From Stomorhina lunata (lineage: Eukaryota; Arthropoda; Insecta; Diptera; Rhiniidae), in NCBI GenBank assembly GCA_933228675.1, contig OW121742.1, forward strand, positions 32,829,034 through 32,893,033: a stretch of DNA of 64,000 bases, in the 5' to 3' direction. Positions within the stretch are counted from its first letter, which is position 1. Every line of letters begins with the position of its first letter. A program made the translations under genes and the position numbers. Below are positions 35,309 to 45,779 of the stretch, piece after piece. The notes under the pieces were generated by a model. That model was not told the origin of the DNA and did not search any database. It was given only the letters and a program-made list of their open reading frames with translations.

Positions 35309-35870
35309 GTTACGTTTTTCCTTTAATAACGTGAAAGGAATTCTTTTTGCAAACAACCGAAAACAAAATTTAAACACTTAATGTAGTTTTGCAAAGTTTT
35401 ATTTATATTTACTTTAGAGTTAGTCACTTTTAACAGAAACTGTAAACAAACTTGTCGTTTTACAATTATTCTTAGTCTCACTGTTCTCTTATACGCGTCT
35501 CAATAAAAACTGTTACCACAGTGTTCGTTCATCGGCCTAATATAGTAGAGAAGAGAGTTTTTAGCATTTTCTCCAGATGCAAACAAAGAGCTGCTGTAGT
35601 TGATTACACTAATAATGTGGCTTACGAAAGTTTATGCATATTCCAATACATTCTAACATGATCAAGAACACACTCACACGTACGCTGCGCAAATAGATTA
35701 TCTGAAGTTAACAGCAACAGAGAGAGAGAATGTAGATAAAAAGAAACATGTTGCTCTGCTTGTAGAGACAAACAGAACAACAACACGAATAGAAACATCT
35801 AGAAAACAAAAGGAAGAATTATAAGCAGTAAACTTTGCACAGTGGAACGGATAAAATTTAGTGGAAATAT
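35309..35870. mobile_element. candidate insertion within element B (possibly a solo LTR)
   Basis: Sequence on both sides resembles Helentron interior (repeated ACCGATT and TATGG phrases), while this stretch does not. It starts TGTTACGTTTTT after a short TA run and is less AT-rich, with an AATAAA-like site near 35501. I could not find a matching terminus with a clear target-site duplication, so an LTR origin is only a suggestion. Confidence 0.25.
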
Positions 35871-36308
35871 CTGTCATAGTTTATAATTTAATAGCTTTTA
35901 GCTGGCGTTTTTGTCATTTTATTGATTTCCGGGAGTGATTTTTATATGACATCTATGGTCAAATATGGACCGATTACTACAAAATTTAATAGACAGACCA
36001 ATAGCTGCATAAAACTTCTCAGTTATTAATTACTACTTAACTATGACGACAGTTATTACAATTGTATTCAATTTATCAGCATTAATGTGTTTCCCGGGGA
36101 GGCGATATATGGGAACTTTAACTAAATATAAACCGATTTCACCCATTTTCAATACACATTTTCTTTAAGGTATCGAAAATACTTTTGTCAAATTTTGTCT
36201 CTCTAAGTCTTTTTTTTAAGGCGCTAACGTGCTTTCATTTGACTTAATACCTATCTTTTCGGTATTTTTGTGTATATGGTTTCTACGGTCAATTGGTGAC
36301 CGACGGAT

Positions 36309-36332
36309 AGATAGACGGACAGACAGACAGGC

Positions 36333-36379
<47 letters not shown>

Positions 36380-36440
36380 ATGACAGACGGACAGAATAAC
36401 AGAATGACTGAAAAAATGACGAACAGGCAGACAGACATCT
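36309..36440 (-). repeat. (GACA)n microsatellite of element B
   Basis: About 17 GACA units at 36316-36386, followed by degenerate units. In the sense direction of the element this is (GTCT)n. Confidence 0.9.
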
Positions 36441-36562
36441 TTCTAAAATTTCATAAGGATTCAGAATACACTGCAATTTTGGTTTTTGAGTCAATATTGA
36501 GGAAATTACAAACTCAATGACAATCTCAATATACCCCCATTCTTTTTAATGGTGGATACAAA

Positions 36563-37690
36563 AAATCATGAAATTTATAAAGAATAATATAGAAAAACGA
36601 ATAAATTTTAATCATAATTTTTAAACAAAACACAGAAGCAAGAAAAAGCTCAATCCACGTAATCTGACATTATACCACCCCTACCCTTTAACCTCCTCAA
36701 ATAGAGCCCATAGTTTAGCTTTGTTTAAATACTGGAGGGCCTTGAATAACATTTTTCGCATTAGAGTTTTCAAACATTTGCAGGAGAGTTTCAGCTAAAG
36801 ATGAAGAAGAAATTGAAAATACTCGGAACAAGACAAGTAAGACAAGGCACAATTGTGCGGTAATAAATTAATATTAAATATGAAGGAAGAAATAAAAAAA
36901 TCATGAAGCAGTCGAAAGTAGAAATAATAAAGGAAAAAAGAAAAACTAAAATGAATTCCTCATGCTCAACCAATAAAAGACCACTTCACTCTTAAAATAA
37001 ATCAAGCAAAAATGAGAAAAATGAAAAGCAAATAAAACAACAATAGAATAGAAAGTACCGACGGCCAATGCTGCCGCTGCTGCATTTAACAAAAAAAAAA
37101 TAAACAAAATAAAAAAAACGGAAGAAAAATAATAAAATCAGAACATTTTCCGCTTTTACTTCATCATGAGGTTGAGGGAAAATATTTATGATAAACAAAA
37201 ATTTAATTAAAACGTGATATTAAAAAATTGTTTAAACTCACTCAAATCAATAAATATTATAATAGAACGTTTTTTTTATTTGATGTAATTTAAACAATCT
37301 AAATTGTTGTTGAAAATAAAAGAAAAATTCTTGAAATTTGGGTCATATTTTATAAATGAGATTTATCTAAGAAAATAAAGTGTAATATTTTACACAATTT
37401 GAAATTGGGGCAGATTTTAATGAAATTTGATTTTTGTAATGGGTATACAAGTAAATAATATTGATTTTTTGGTTTAAAAAATGCATTTATTATAATACCG
37501 ATAGTCGACACTTTCATAAAAACATTGGCAATTGTTACCCACTACTTTTGGGTAGCATATGGATTCCGCGCTAAAAGAACTGCTCCGATTTTAAGGAAAA
37601 TATTGAATCAAGCCGTTTCTGATACCCTGTTCTGATATGAAAATGTTTTCAGTTTGGCATTTTATATCGATCGAAACAAATGGTAGTCAG
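36563..37690. other. AT-rich spacer, nothing recognised
   Basis: A-rich DNA with no recognised gene. Small minus-strand frames (36791-36973, 36992-37198) are F/I/L-rich chance frames. Confidence 0.4.
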
Positions 37691-37860
37691 AAGGGTAAAG
37701 ACATGACTCCTTAAAACGCTTAGAAAACCACTAGTTTACACAAGCACAAACAATTCTTGCAGAATGTGAGCAGTCAAAATCTTATCGTGCAAACGATTCT
37801 AATACGACTGTTTTTTATATTATTTTAATCAGTTTGGTGATCAAAAAAGCGTAAATATTG
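37691..37860 (+). repeat. copy 1 of a ~160-bp direct repeat (empty site of element C)
   Basis: The stretch from ACTCCTTAAAACGCTTAGAA to TTTGGTGATCAAAAAAG recurs about 318 bp downstream at 38010-38131 and, across the element C insertion, at 40505-40540. The copies are about 90 percent alike by eye. It appears to be a partial copy of the same TIR family as 37909-41066. Confidence 0.75.
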
Positions 37861-38270
37861 TGATTTGGAGTACGAGTATTAGTCAGTATTAACATTAAAA
37901 CTACCCAGCTAGCAATTTGGTGATTGTTGACGATAATATCAGCAAAATGAGTCTTTTGGGATTCGTATCGATGATCAAAAACTGATTAATCAGATTGATG
38001 ATCTAAAAATGATTCCAAAAAGACTCCTTAAAACGCTTAGAAAATGACTAGTTTACAAAAGCACAAACAATTCTTGCAGAATGTGAGCAGTCAAAATCTT
38101 ATCGTACAAACGATCCTAATACGACTGTTTTTATACCCTTCACCAATAGGTGAAAGGGTATTATAAGTTTGTGATTCCGTTTGTAATTTTTTTATTAGTG
38201 ATCGTAGACCCCATAAAAATTATACCGATCGACTCAGAATCGGAGAATCGATTAAGCGATGTCCGTCTGC

Positions 38271-38271
38271 C

Positions 38272-38350
<79 letters not shown>

Positions 38351-38360
38351 CTGTCTGTTG
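38271..38360 (+). repeat. (GTCT)n microsatellite of element C
   Basis: About 20 GTCT units with one GTCC, directly after the mini-me-like core. The 60- to 80-codon frames here are artefacts of the 4-bp period. Confidence 0.95.
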
Positions 38361-38391
38361 AAATCAAGTTTCTGAAGCCCCTGGAGGATGG

Positions 38392-38930
38392 ACTTACATA
38401 AATTATATATCAGATTTTAGGAAATTCTCCCGCAATGAACGCTATTAAATTTCATTAAAATCGGTTTATAAACACCGAAAATATCGAAAAAATACCAAAA
38501 ATTAGACGAAAATTTTAAAATTTTTGATTGAAACACACTTTTAAATAACAAGAGAAAAAAGATACTCCTGGTGTACATGTGATAACATGTTATATATCAG
38601 ATTGTAGGAAATAGTTTCCCAAAACACTCTGTAAAATTTTATCAAAATCGGTCCATAAACAACTGAGATATCGCCAAAACACTGAATTTGATGTATCGCA
38701 AATTGCCCAAAGTCCGCATTAGAGAATGTTTGTTGAAAAAATGAAATGCAGAAATAGGAAAAACTATCCTCCTGGAGCACGGACCTACATAAATTTTATA
38801 TCAGATTTTAGGAAATTCCCCCGCCAAGCACGTTATTAAATTTTATCAAAAGCGGTCCATAAACAATTGAGATATCGCAATAACACTACATTTGATGTAC
38901 AGCAAATTGCCCAAAGTACGTGTCTAAGAA
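38392..38930 (+). repeat. three ~195-bp tandem units inside element C
   Basis: TATATCAGATTNTAGGAAAT recurs at about 38404, 38592 and 38798, each time followed by AAAATCGGT(C/T)TATAAAC-like sequence and ATATCG. The second and third units also share CAAATTGCCCAAAGT. Confidence 0.7.
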
Positions 38931-40470
38931 ATTTTGTTTACATTTTGTAAGTATTGTTTCAGCGATATCTCAGGTGTTTATGGACCGAATGTGATGAAAT
39001 TTGACATCGTTCTTTGTGTGAGAATTTTCTAAAATCTATACTCCACAAATCTGATTACGAATACCATTCAAATTGTACCGATCAACTCAGAATCGGCAGG
39101 AGAATCGATTTCGCGACCTCCGTCCGTCCGTCCGTCTGTTTGTGGGACAATATCCTAAAATTTTGTGTAAAATCCAGGAGCTCCACAAATCTGATTTTAG
39201 CAGACAGACACTCTTAATTTTGTGTCTGACTTTTGAACATTATGATAATATTTGAGAATGTATTATATATCAAATTATAGGTAATCTTCCTAGGAAGTAC
39301 AAAAATGCAGCTAATTACATGATATCCGTTCAAAACCTACATATGTATGTAAGCATCTCACATATCAACGAAAATTTAAATTTTTTAATTGCAATTGGGA
39401 GAAATCCGTTCACGTTTGACAATTGATCCCGTATAACTTCGCCTAAGATACGATGATGACATTTAGTATAAAGACGTTGTACAATATTGATATTCAGGGC
39501 GATAGCGCCTAAAAGAAACTTTCTAGAGGGACAACATTTGACAAAAGTATTTCTGATCTCTTGAAAAGTTCGATATTGAAAATGGGCGAGCTCTATTCAC
39601 ATTTAATGAAATCTCCCATATAACCCCGACCGGGAATCGATTTAATGCTGATAAATTAAATCACATTAAAATTGCTAAAGGAACTAGAGCAAAACTTTCC
39701 AAACATCCATCGGACAGATCGAAAAAACAATACATCCCAAATATTATTGATGAAGTGTTCATTTTAATTAATTAACTAACTTCAGATTAATAAGTAAATC
39801 TTTAATAACTTTTCCGACAAAGCTGATATCCATCCATTCAAAAGCTATATATTTCACGTGTGTATCTCAAACTAAGAGTGTATACCCTATAATTTTAAAG
39901 CTTATCATTGTTAAAGCTTTGACCTAAATCAGTCCGCTAACTTCAGAGTTTTACATAACTAATCAAGAACTTTTACTAGTTGGATAATTCGTACGAATTA
40001 AAGTGCACAACCCTCACTGGGCACTGTGTTTTTGGGTTGCATGCCAGAATACTTAAACTTCATCAAATCGATGTGCTATTGCAAATGTAAGGGAATCTAC
40101 ATTTTGAAGCATCTTTTCTGCATGGTTTATCTGGTCTATCGAACTCTATTAAATGTTCGTAAAATATGTGTCTATTTTATTTCGAAGCTACTGGCTGGCT
40201 TAAATATACATTCTCTACTTGTAGTCTAGTAATCATTACCTTTCACAAAGGGACCACTTTAGAACCCAAGTGAAGCTTCCCTAGACATCAGCCTCCTGCC
40301 CAACCTAACCTTTGGGTGCATAACTATTCTAGATGATGATGCCACCGAAAAGCTTTTCTTTTTCCGACTCTTAATTTTAAAGACTCTTTGCATATAATAC
40401 TAGTATAACCAAATTTTGCTAGGAATTACATTAAGTACTTTTGCAACACCATTGGTGAAGGGTATCCAAG

Positions 40471-40487
40471 ATTCGGCAAAGCCGAAT
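40471..40487 (+). other. 3' terminal hairpin of element C
   Basis: ATTCGGC/GCCGAAT, 7-bp stem with an AAA loop, 18 bases inside the inferred terminus. Same stem as in element A. Confidence 0.8.
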
Positions 40488-40623
40488 ATACCACTCTTAC
40501 TTGTTGATGTTACTTTTAATCAGTTTGGTGATCAAAAAAGACCACAAAAAGACTCAGAAAATACCTTGAAAGCGACTATTTGAAAGCAGAATATGTGCAA
40601 TCAGTTTTGTGACAAAAAAAAGT

Positions 40624-40640
40624 GTCGCTTAGCAAGCGAC
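40624..40640 (+). other. perfect 7-bp hairpin
   Basis: GTCGCTTAGCAAGCGAC: 7-bp stem, AGC loop, just upstream of the tRNA-like segment. It is GC-richer than its surroundings. Its role is unknown. Confidence 0.6.
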
Positions 40641-40663
40641 AAGTTAAAAATCTCATTCTGTTT

Positions 40664-40749
40664 GTTGTGGCTTAGTTGGTTAGCACGTCGACTACTAAGC
40701 ATAACATATCATATTCAGCAGACTAGGTTCGATCGTCGGTCTCGGCAAC
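40664..40749 (+). other. tRNA-derived segment (SINE head or tRNA pseudogene)
   Basis: A box TGGCTTAGTTGG at 40668-40679 and B box GGTTCGATCGT at 40726-40736. The flanking GTTGTGG and CGGCAAC can pair in six of seven acceptor positions. The region between the boxes is longer than in a normal tRNA and does not form a clean anticodon arm. It is therefore a degenerate tRNA, a tRNA with an insertion, or a tRNA-derived SINE promoter. It lies inside the 37909-41066 TIR element, downstream of the Helentron. Confidence 0.6.
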
Positions 40750-41066
40750 ATCAGTTTCTGTAATTATAAACGCAACTTTACTGTTCTAAAAATACATATG
40801 AAGTGTTCTAAAAATAGATATGCTGAGTAATAAAAACCTTTATTCTTTTTTTTTTAATGAATCTAACAAAATGTGTGCAGTCGTATTCTAATCAGCAAAA
40901 CGAGTCATTAAAGAGTCGTTTTGAAGAGACGCCTGAAGGATACCATTTTCTAATACAAAAATATAATTTTTGACTCATAAGTGATATCAAAAATGATCAT
41001 TTGAATCGTGCAGTGAAGTCAAAAAAGACTCATATTTGATTAAAATTTTACAAAAATGCTAGCTGG

Positions 41067-42314
41067 GAGTAGCAGTATTAAATTTAATACTAGTATTATA
41101 ATTAGTATTTAAAAAATCAGTTTTACTTTACTTTAACCTAATTATATTGAACTAACAAGAATATTTAAAAAAATATATATTATTGTATGTAAAAAGTCAA
41201 AAGACACTGCGAGTCAAAAAAAAAACAACATCTTATGAACTTTCAAGACATTGAAATATAAACCAATATTTGAAAAGTCAAGTACTTAAACTTTCTTTTG
41301 TAATGTTGTAAGTTGAACAACCTTTACACAATTTGTAAGAGAATACAACTGCAGAAATTAATTTTTACCTTGAGAACAAAGAAAAAAATTTATGATTTTT
41401 ATACCTGTTAATATAAATGTAAGTATGAGTATATTTACTTAAAAACATTGTAAAGGTAAATGTATGTATAATCGACGTGTATGTGAAAACCCTTAACTAA
41501 TTTTAAAATAATATAAAAGCTTAACAAGGGTAACTTTGGCACATTAACTTTACTTTAAAATTAGCTAAAGTAAAATGAGCTAAATTATACTTTTTTATTA
41601 CAACTGCTAAGAAGTCTTGGAAGTTTTAACTGATAAAATTAAAGCAAGAAATTGTATTTTCATATTTTCCCTACAAGTTTTCAATTATAATTTCTTTGAA
41701 GATAAACTCGTACGTACGAGCAAGTATGATAAGAATTTTTGCATAAACCTGAATAAATATTTAGGGAAAAGTATAATTTAACTTTTCCTTAAAGTCAACT
41801 TTAAGTTGTAGAAGAAAAAAATATATAAAAAGTAAAAATGAAAATACAATTTCATAATTAAAATTATGAAATACAAGAAGGCCTAAAGTAAAATTTCATG
41901 TTTTTTTTTAATAAGTGGAAGGAGTTTGTAATATTTTTCGGAATATCCTAATATATTTGTATTAAGGTTAAAGTGGAGAATAATGAAGATTATGTTTGCT
42001 TGTACTTATATACTTATATGCCTAAAACCCTGATAAAATATACATTTCGGTTTCAAATCGATTGAAATTCTCGTTTTTTTACAAATTAGGGAAATGTCAA
42101 GAACAATATAATGCCAAAGAAAGTTTTTACATATTTTCTTTTATCTGATATTTAATACATATAATAACACACTTGTCGATTGCCAGTACAAAAAAAATAA
42201 AATTCATGGAAATATTTCTTACAAATATTTAAACATGAGAATATTGTATCTAAAATATTATATACATATTTCTTACATATACACAGGCATATTTATATGG
42301 ATAATTCTACTTAA
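41067..42314. other. AT-rich spacer, nothing recognised
   Basis: Unique-looking DNA. The only structure noted is the perfect 14-bp palindrome CTCGTACGTACGAG at 41707-41720. No gene is recognised. Confidence 0.4.
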
Positions 42315-42852
42315 GTAAAATATCGTTACTTAACGTTTATTGAGAAATTGTTGATATTTAATAAACTCAAAATCATTTCAATGAAAACCTTATGTCCTTA
42401 TGTATATCCTTATATAGGCCTAGATATGAGTTAATATTAAAATATGGGATACTTTTTATTTCATATTTATTTTTATATTAAATTTAAAAAAAAAAACTAT
42501 TTTTATAGTAAATTTTACAAAAAAAAAAAAAGAGATTTAAAAAAAATCATAAAATAGGAAATTTTCTTACTTTTATTTTATTTGAGTAAAATATCGTTAC
42601 TTAACGTTTATTGAGAAATTGTTGATATTTAATAAACTCAAAATCATTTCAATGAAAACCTTATGTCCTTATGTATATCCTTATATAGGCCTAGATATGA
42701 GTTAATATTAAAATATGGGATACTTTTTATTTCATATTTATTTTTATATTAAATTTAAAAAAAAACTATTTTTATAGTAAATTTTACAAAAAAAAAAGAG
42801 ATTTAAAAAAAAATCATAAAATAGGAAATTTTCTTACTTTTATTTTATTTGA
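42315..42852 (+). repeat. recent tandem duplication, 271-bp period
   Basis: Copy 1 is 42315-42585 and copy 2 is 42586-42852. As far as I can compare by eye they differ only in the length of three A runs (11/9, 13/10 and 8/9). The duplicated segment includes about 130 bp of unique DNA plus the first satellite-like units of the next block. Confidence 0.92.
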
Positions 42853-44720
42853 GGGTAAATTAAAAAAAAAAATAACTTTTATGCAAAATTTTTCAAAAAC
42901 TTCTAATTTTTATAGAAAATTTTTCAAATATTTTTTATTTTTATAGGAAATGGTTCAAAAAAATTTTATTTTGATAGGAAATGGTTCAAAAAAATTTTAT
43001 ATTTATAGGAAATTTGTTTAAATTTTTATTTTTAGGACAGCTTTAAAAAATTTCTTAGATTTTCAAGAACTTTTTTACAAATTTTTAATGGGAAACTTTT
43101 TTTAATTTTTATCTACTATTGTAGGAAATATTTAAAAAATTTCTTATTTCGATAGGAAATTTTCTAAGATTTTTTACATTTTTAAAAATTTTTCAAAAAT
43201 TTCTTATCTCTAAAAAAATTTTGTACGAAATGTTTCAAAAATTTCTTGATTTTATAAGAAAAAAATGCTAAAAAATTCTTATTTTTATAGAAAAGTTTTA
43301 TAAATATTCGTATTTTTATAAAAAATTTTTCAAAAATTTCTTGTTTTTATAGGAAATATTAAAAAAATTTCGTATTTTATAGAAAATTTTTAAAAATTTC
43401 TTATTTTATAGAAAATTTTTAAAATTTTCTTATTTTATAATTTTTTAAAAATTGCATATTTTTATAGGTAATTTTTGAAAAATTTCTTATTCTTGTAGGA
43501 AATTTTATAAAACTTCTTATTGTTTTAGGAATTTTTCAAAAACTTCTTATTTTATTGAAAAATCATCTTGTTTTTATAGGATTTTTTTTTTCAAATTTCT
43601 TATTTTTATAGGAAATTTTTGAAAATTTCTTATTTTTATAGGAAATTTTTGAAATATTTCTTATTTTAAAAGGAACGTTTTGAAAAATTTCTTATTTCTA
43701 TAATAAAAATATAATATATGAAAAATTTTTTAAAATTTCTTTTTAATAGGAAATTTCTTAATTTTGCAGAAAATTTTTCAAAAATGTCTTTTTTATAGGA
43801 AATTTTTCAAAAATCTCTTACTGCTACAGAAATTTTTCAAAAATCTCTTACTGTTACAGAAATTTTTCAAAAATTTCTTATTTTTATAAAAAAAACTTAA
43901 ACTATTTCTTATTTTTAAAATAATTTTTTCAAAAAAATTCTTACTTTTACTGAAAATTTTTTAAAGATTTGTTAGGATTTTCTGAGGAAATTATTCAAAA
44001 ATTTCTCATTTTTATTGAAAATTTTTTAAAGATTTTCTATTTTTATTGGGAATTAAAAAAAATATATTTTTTAAAATAAATTTTTCAAAAAAATATTTTT
44101 TAAAATAAATTTTTCAAAAATTTATTTTTTTTATAAATTTTTTTTTCAAATTTCTTACTTTTACTGAAATTTTTATTAAAAATTTTTTATTTCATAGTCA
44201 ATTTTTCAAAAATTTCTTATTGTTATTGAAAATTTTTCAAAAATTTCTTGTCTATAAAAGAATTTTTTTTAAAATTTATAGAAAATTTATAAGAGTTTTC
44301 AAAATTTCTTATTTTGATAGAAAGTTTTGCAAGAATTTTTAATTTTTGTAGGAAATGTTTAAAAACTTCATATTTTTCCAGGAAATTTTTCAAAATATTA
44401 TTCTATTTATAGGGAATTTTTAAAAAATTGCTTGTTTTTATAGAAAATTCGTTAAAACATATTTTTTTGTAGAAAATTTTTCAAATATTTATAATTTTTA
44501 TGGAAACTTTTTAAATAAATCTTATTTTGTTACTAATGTTTAAAAAAATTTCTTTGTAAAAAAAATTTTTAAAAATTTCTTATTTTTATATGAAATTTTT
44601 CAAAGTTTTCAAAAATCTTATATTTTGAAATAATTAAAAAAAAAAAATTATTTTAACAGGAAATTTTTCAAAAAATTTTTTCTTCATTTTTCTAAAATTT
44701 TCAATTTGAATGGAACATTT
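42853..44720 (+). repeat. 31-bp satellite block, plus orientation
   Basis: Diverged array in the same orientation as 3095-5640; it effectively begins within the duplicated segment at about 42480. There are many internal indels and few intact units. Confidence 0.88.
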
Positions 44721-45779
44721 TTCAAAACGTCTGATTTCTCCAGGTTTTTGAAATATATTTGTATAAAAAAAATCTTCTTGCCCTTGGATTTTGTTATCTT
44801 GGCTCATTTAAATAAAATGAATTTCCTATATCATATTTTTAATATGATTCAGAAAAAATACTTCCTTATGTATTTAAAATTAATTATAAATAACACTGAA
44901 TTCTCCTATTTAAGGCTTTAAGTTGTACCTGTTAATAAACATCTTCGATAGAAATTGTATAAAATAGAAGACATTTTTTGAGTTTGAGAGGATACAAAAA
45001 TATTTAAACAACTACGCAGTAATTTGCTTCAATGTATAAATTATGTTTTCGTGATTCTGAAGGTGTGTTTGAGATCAAAAACAATTGTAATAAGACCTTA
45101 ATCTTTTTACTTGAACTCACTTCATTTCCCCTTCATAGGTCCTAAATGTAAAAGTGAGAATTCGAATATAATATTTATACACTTAAATATTTTTAAGGTA
45201 ATGAAGGAAGTTCCAATATCAAAACGAATTATTTAATATTTTTGTTTTACTTTCAAAGCAACAGGATACAATATTTATTTATTTACGGAAGCTGCTTTCA
45301 GTTCCCAGTAGGAAATACAATAAAATTGATGACTGATGCAAAAACAAACTTATATTTTTTACACATTTGCTATTTGTAGAGGAATTTTCTATTAAAACTT
45401 TGTGCTTGTGACATTTTTGGCAATTAATAGTTTTGTATTCGTTCATATTAGTTCATCATTTCCCGCTGGGTTACTTATTTGTCACCATACACGTGTTCAG
45501 GAAATAAATACTATATACGTATTTACAAACACATGTTTCGCCATTTCTTTAGAAAAATTAAGACAAATCCAATAAAAACAAATTTTGTATTTATAACATA
45601 CTAAATACTTCAAGACTCTTACCGAACTCAACATTTCTTATTTGACTTGTAAATAAATATTTTGTATTTATATCCGGCTTAAAAAAATTCTTTGTTTTAA
45701 TGTTTAAAACTCATACAAGTGATAACAATTTTTGTAATTTTGTCACATTTTCAATAAAAGAGTGTTATTCTTATCAAAC
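44721..45779. other. loop segment between inverted satellite arrays
   Basis: About 1.06 kb of unique AT-rich DNA between a plus array and a minus array. The 71-codon frame at 44706-44921 is I/F/L/N-rich and unrecognised. No gene is called. Confidence 0.4.

Larger units (their letters stand above)
34771..36562 (-). mobile_element. Helentron/mini-me-like element B
   Basis: Minus orientation. The 3' end is at the left: hairpin ATTCGGCTATACCGAAT at 34786-34802, then TATACCCACCAT (34807-34818). The right end carries the partner ATGGTGGATA (36550-36559). Just inside its 5' end the sense strand reads GGTATATTGAGATTGTCATT, matching element A. A GACA/GTCT array is at 36309-36440. An interior segment (about 36068-36210) is homologous to the interior of element C (about 39490-39660). 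It is non-coding and about 1.8 kb long, including a 560-bp stretch (35309-35870) that looks like a later insertion. Confidence 0.75.
38132..40505 (+). mobile_element. Helentron/mini-me-like element C
   Basis: It starts TTATACCCTTCACCAA at 38131-38146. It ends with TTGGTGAAGGGTAT, the hairpin ATTCGGCAAAGCCGAAT (40471-40487) and CTTACTTGTT. A mini-me-like core (ACTCAGAATCGG...ATTAAGCGATGTCC) with (GTCT)n is at 38228-38356, and a second, degenerate core with GTCC/GTCT units is at 39077-39142. The latter suggests a nested or dimeric structure. Between them three ~195-bp units (TATATCAGATT...) are in tandem. No Rep/helicase frame is present. The copy of the host repeat at 37691-37860 lacks this element and fixes the boundaries at a T-rich site. 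Confidence 0.8.
37909..41066. mobile_element. TIR element hosting a Helentron and a tRNA-like segment
   Basis: The left end CCCAGCTAGCA (37912-37922) and the right end (41050-41060, TGCTAGCTGGG) are exact reverse complements. Partial similarity continues inward; both ends carry ATGAGTCTTTT, read inward. Without the nested Helentron (about 2.37 kb) the element is about 0.8 kb and non-coding. The nine bases CAGTATTAA occur just outside both ends, but at unequal distances, so I do not call them a target-site duplication. The CCCAGC terminus and internal tRNA-like segment parallel the 500-1653 element. Confidence 0.6.
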
